Below are positions 6,340 through 7,167 of a DNA stretch of 7,167 nt, piece by piece (position 1 is the first letter of the stretch; each line of letters starts with the position of its first letter). The notes under the pieces were generated by a model that was not told where the DNA came from, did no database searches, and worked only from the letters and a program-made list of their open reading frames with translations. This stretch comes from Thermodesulfobacteriota bacterium (GTDB taxonomy: Bacteria > Desulfobacterota > DSM-4660 > Desulfatiglandales > HGW-15). The position numbers and the translations under genes were made by a program. Location of the stretch: positions 1 through 7,167 of the forward strand of contig JALOPA010000229.1 of NCBI GenBank assembly GCA_025454125.1, given 5' to 3'.

Positions 6340-6827
6340 AGCTTCAGACGATCAGGAAGCAGGTGGAGGTGGTTCTTGAGGACGGAACGCGACTGGAAGG
6401 GTTTCTGTTCCTCTCGCCGGCCTCTGCCCTTCGGTGGGGAAAGGAGTCGATTGGAGAGCTTTTGAACGGAGACCGCAAGTCCCTGCCCATGGAACTGAAG
6501 ACGAAAGAAGTGGTGCTTCTGAACCGGAGCGCTATCGTGATGGCTTTTTCAAAGGAAGAGGAAGAAGAACCGGATTTGACGAACACCAAGAGAATCCCTG
6601 TCGAGGTCGTTCTCCGGTCAGGAGAAATCCTGAGGGGAGAGATTCACAACGATCTTCCCGAGACCCACTCCCGCCTGTCAGACTATCTCAATCGAACCGA
6701 CATCTTCTTTCACCTTCAAACGGGAGATACGGTCTGCTTCGTCTCGAACGGATTTGTGAGGCTCATCAAGCCGGCCGATCCAGAGGAGGCGCGCGCTTTC
6801 GACCATCCTGTCAGGCCGAACCCTTAG
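6336..6827 (+). CDS. Hypothetical protein with an internally duplicated beta-rich domain (DUF6812-like)
   Basis: A 163-residue protein starting at GTG 6336, overlapping the preceding stop by 4 bases, with GGAG 7 bases upstream; translational coupling is likely. Two similar units are visible. Unit A (about 9-72) opens QVEVVLEDGTRLEGFLF and contains GELLN. Unit B (about 88-146) opens PVEVVLRSGEILRGEI and contains HSRLSDYLNR, then a strand-rich VCFVSNGFVRLIK. They are joined by an acidic linker with EEEEE at 74-78. The RLSDYLN signature after a V-V-x-x-G-x-x-L-x-G strand pair is what I associate with the DUF6812 type of small domain, seen in several signalling and motility operons, but the name is from memory. 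There is no signal peptide or membrane span, so it is likely cytoplasmic. Its function is unknown; a role with the pilT module is inferred only from operon structure. Confidence 0.78.
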   Translation: MKLQTIRKQVEVVLEDGTRLEGFLFLSPASALRWGKESIGELLNGDRKSLPMELKTKEVVLLNRSAIVMAFSKEEEEEPDLTNTKRIPVEVVLRSGEILRGEIHNDLPETHSRLSDYLNRTDIFFHLQTGDTVCFVSNGFVRLIKPADPEEARAFDHPVRPNP

Positions 6828-7060
6828 GTCCCCTTTCTCGAATCATCGCACGGCTCATCGTCGCTCGTCCACCTTGCGTGCTCCGGGCTCGGAGCCTCTG
6901 TGCAAAAAGGCAAAGGCTCCCCCGGTTTTCCCCTTTTTTCTTCCTGTTCTTTCTTCTCTTTGTCTTCCATAGGACCCACCCCCAGAGTCATGGTCTTGCC
7001 ATAAAACTAAATACCCTCTCCCCCCTGTCAAGCCACCTCACCCCCCTGCTGTGCAGGCAG
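6828..7060 (+). other. Non-coding spacer, C- and pyrimidine-rich
   Basis: No plausible gene is seen on either strand here; open frames give low-complexity Pro/Leu/Phe/Ser translations. Besides the hairpins at 6880-6925, the notable content is a long C/T tract (about 6921-6969) and runs of C near 7020-7048. I see no tRNA, riboswitch or repeat. Confidence 0.6.
6883..6940 (+). terminator. Probable intrinsic terminator of the pilT module
   Basis: CCGGG (6883-6887) pairs with CCCGG (6921-6925), and GGAGCCT (6891-6897) pairs with AGGCTCC (6914-6920). This gives 12 pairs with a 3-base bulge and a 16-base loop, followed at once by TTTTCCCCTTTTTTC. It lies 55 bases after the last stop codon of the unit. 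The interrupted T tract makes it less than ideal. Confidence 0.6.
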
Positions 7061-7090
7061 TTGACACCGTGTCCCCTCTTCCAGTATCTG
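7061..7090 (+). promoter_or_regulatory. Possible promoter of a gene to the right
   Basis: A perfect -35 hexamer TTGACA (7061-7066) is followed after 18 bases by TATCTG (7085-7090), which keeps only the TAT of a -10 box. The position after a terminator, facing the right edge, fits a new transcription unit. The weak -10 keeps confidence low. Confidence 0.33.
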
Positions 7091-7099
7091 TTCTAGTGT

Positions 7100-7113
7100 A
7101 AACGTTTTCGTTT
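7100..7113. repeat. Short inverted repeat AAACG-TTTT-CGTTT, possible operator
   Basis: Perfect 5-base arms around a 4-base centre, just after the putative promoter at 7061-7090 and overlapping where its transcript would begin. It could be a regulator site, but chance is not excluded for such short arms. Confidence 0.25.
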
Positions 7114-7167
7114 CAGAGCGTGAATTTCGATGAAGCAATCTCTCAAAAATTTTCTTCCTCTCAAGGA

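Noticed and set aside
6434..7096. 220-codon plus-strand frame overlapping the third gene and the spacer
   Set aside because: Composition is out-of-frame-like, it crosses the terminator, and the 6336-6827 gene has better start signals and a recognisable internal duplication.
7130..7167. Possible start of another gene, ATG 7130 (MKQSLKNFLPLK...)
   Set aside because: No clear ribosome site before it and only 12 complete codons in the window; the AAGGA at the very end could instead be the ribosome site of a gene starting beyond the edge.
1..7167. CRISPR arrays, tRNA/rRNA genes, insertion sequences, prophage or attachment sites
   Set aside because: None seen on reading both strands; no spaced direct repeats, transposase-like frames or cloverleaf sequences.

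Overview
The window looks like a chromosomal piece of a Gram-negative bacterium: it carries a TonB-dependent outer-membrane receptor and a type IV pilus retraction motor. The domain mix (MshEN, REC, HD-GYP-like and PATAN/DUF4388 next to PilT, plus a CbiR-type cobamide enzyme) suggests a deltaproteobacterial (Desulfobacterota-like) organism. That placement is inference; there is no marker gene here. Two divergent transcription units share a short intergenic region at about 3295-3471.

Left half, minus strand (3335 down to 1): a cobamide (vitamin B12) acquisition operon. It begins with a possible sigma70-type promoter, then a well-conserved cobalamin riboswitch (3294-3108) and a strong intrinsic terminator (3048-3006). 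Next come an unrecognised 44-residue small protein (2974-2840), a TonB-dependent receptor (2817-778) and a CbiR-family cobamide-remodelling phosphodiesterase (752 to beyond the left edge). The likely logic is that when cobalamin is scarce the riboswitch permits read-through. Cobamides are then imported across the outer membrane, and CbiR opens the nucleotide loop of foreign ones so the cell can rebuild its preferred form.

Right half, plus strand (3421 to 6940): a type IV pilus motor module. A near-consensus promoter (TTGACT-17-TATACT) drives a pilT-like retraction ATPase that probably starts at TTG 3472. A signalling gene follows with a 4-bp overlap. It would encode MshEN, REC, HD-GYP-like, REC and PATAN domains in order, but its frame is broken near 5020, inside the first REC domain. 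The catalytic and phospho-acceptor positions I could align are degenerate, so the product looks like a non-enzymatic scaffold or c-di-GMP/protein-interaction module. A small protein with two copies of one domain follows, again with a 4-bp overlap, and a likely intrinsic terminator closes the unit.

The last 230 bases hold a C- and pyrimidine-rich spacer, a possible promoter (TTGACA at 7061) with an AAACG-N4-CGTTT inverted repeat, and perhaps the first codons of another gene.

The most unusual content is the PilT plus pseudo-enzyme signalling module on the right, and the 44-residue protein inside the riboswitch-controlled operon on the left.
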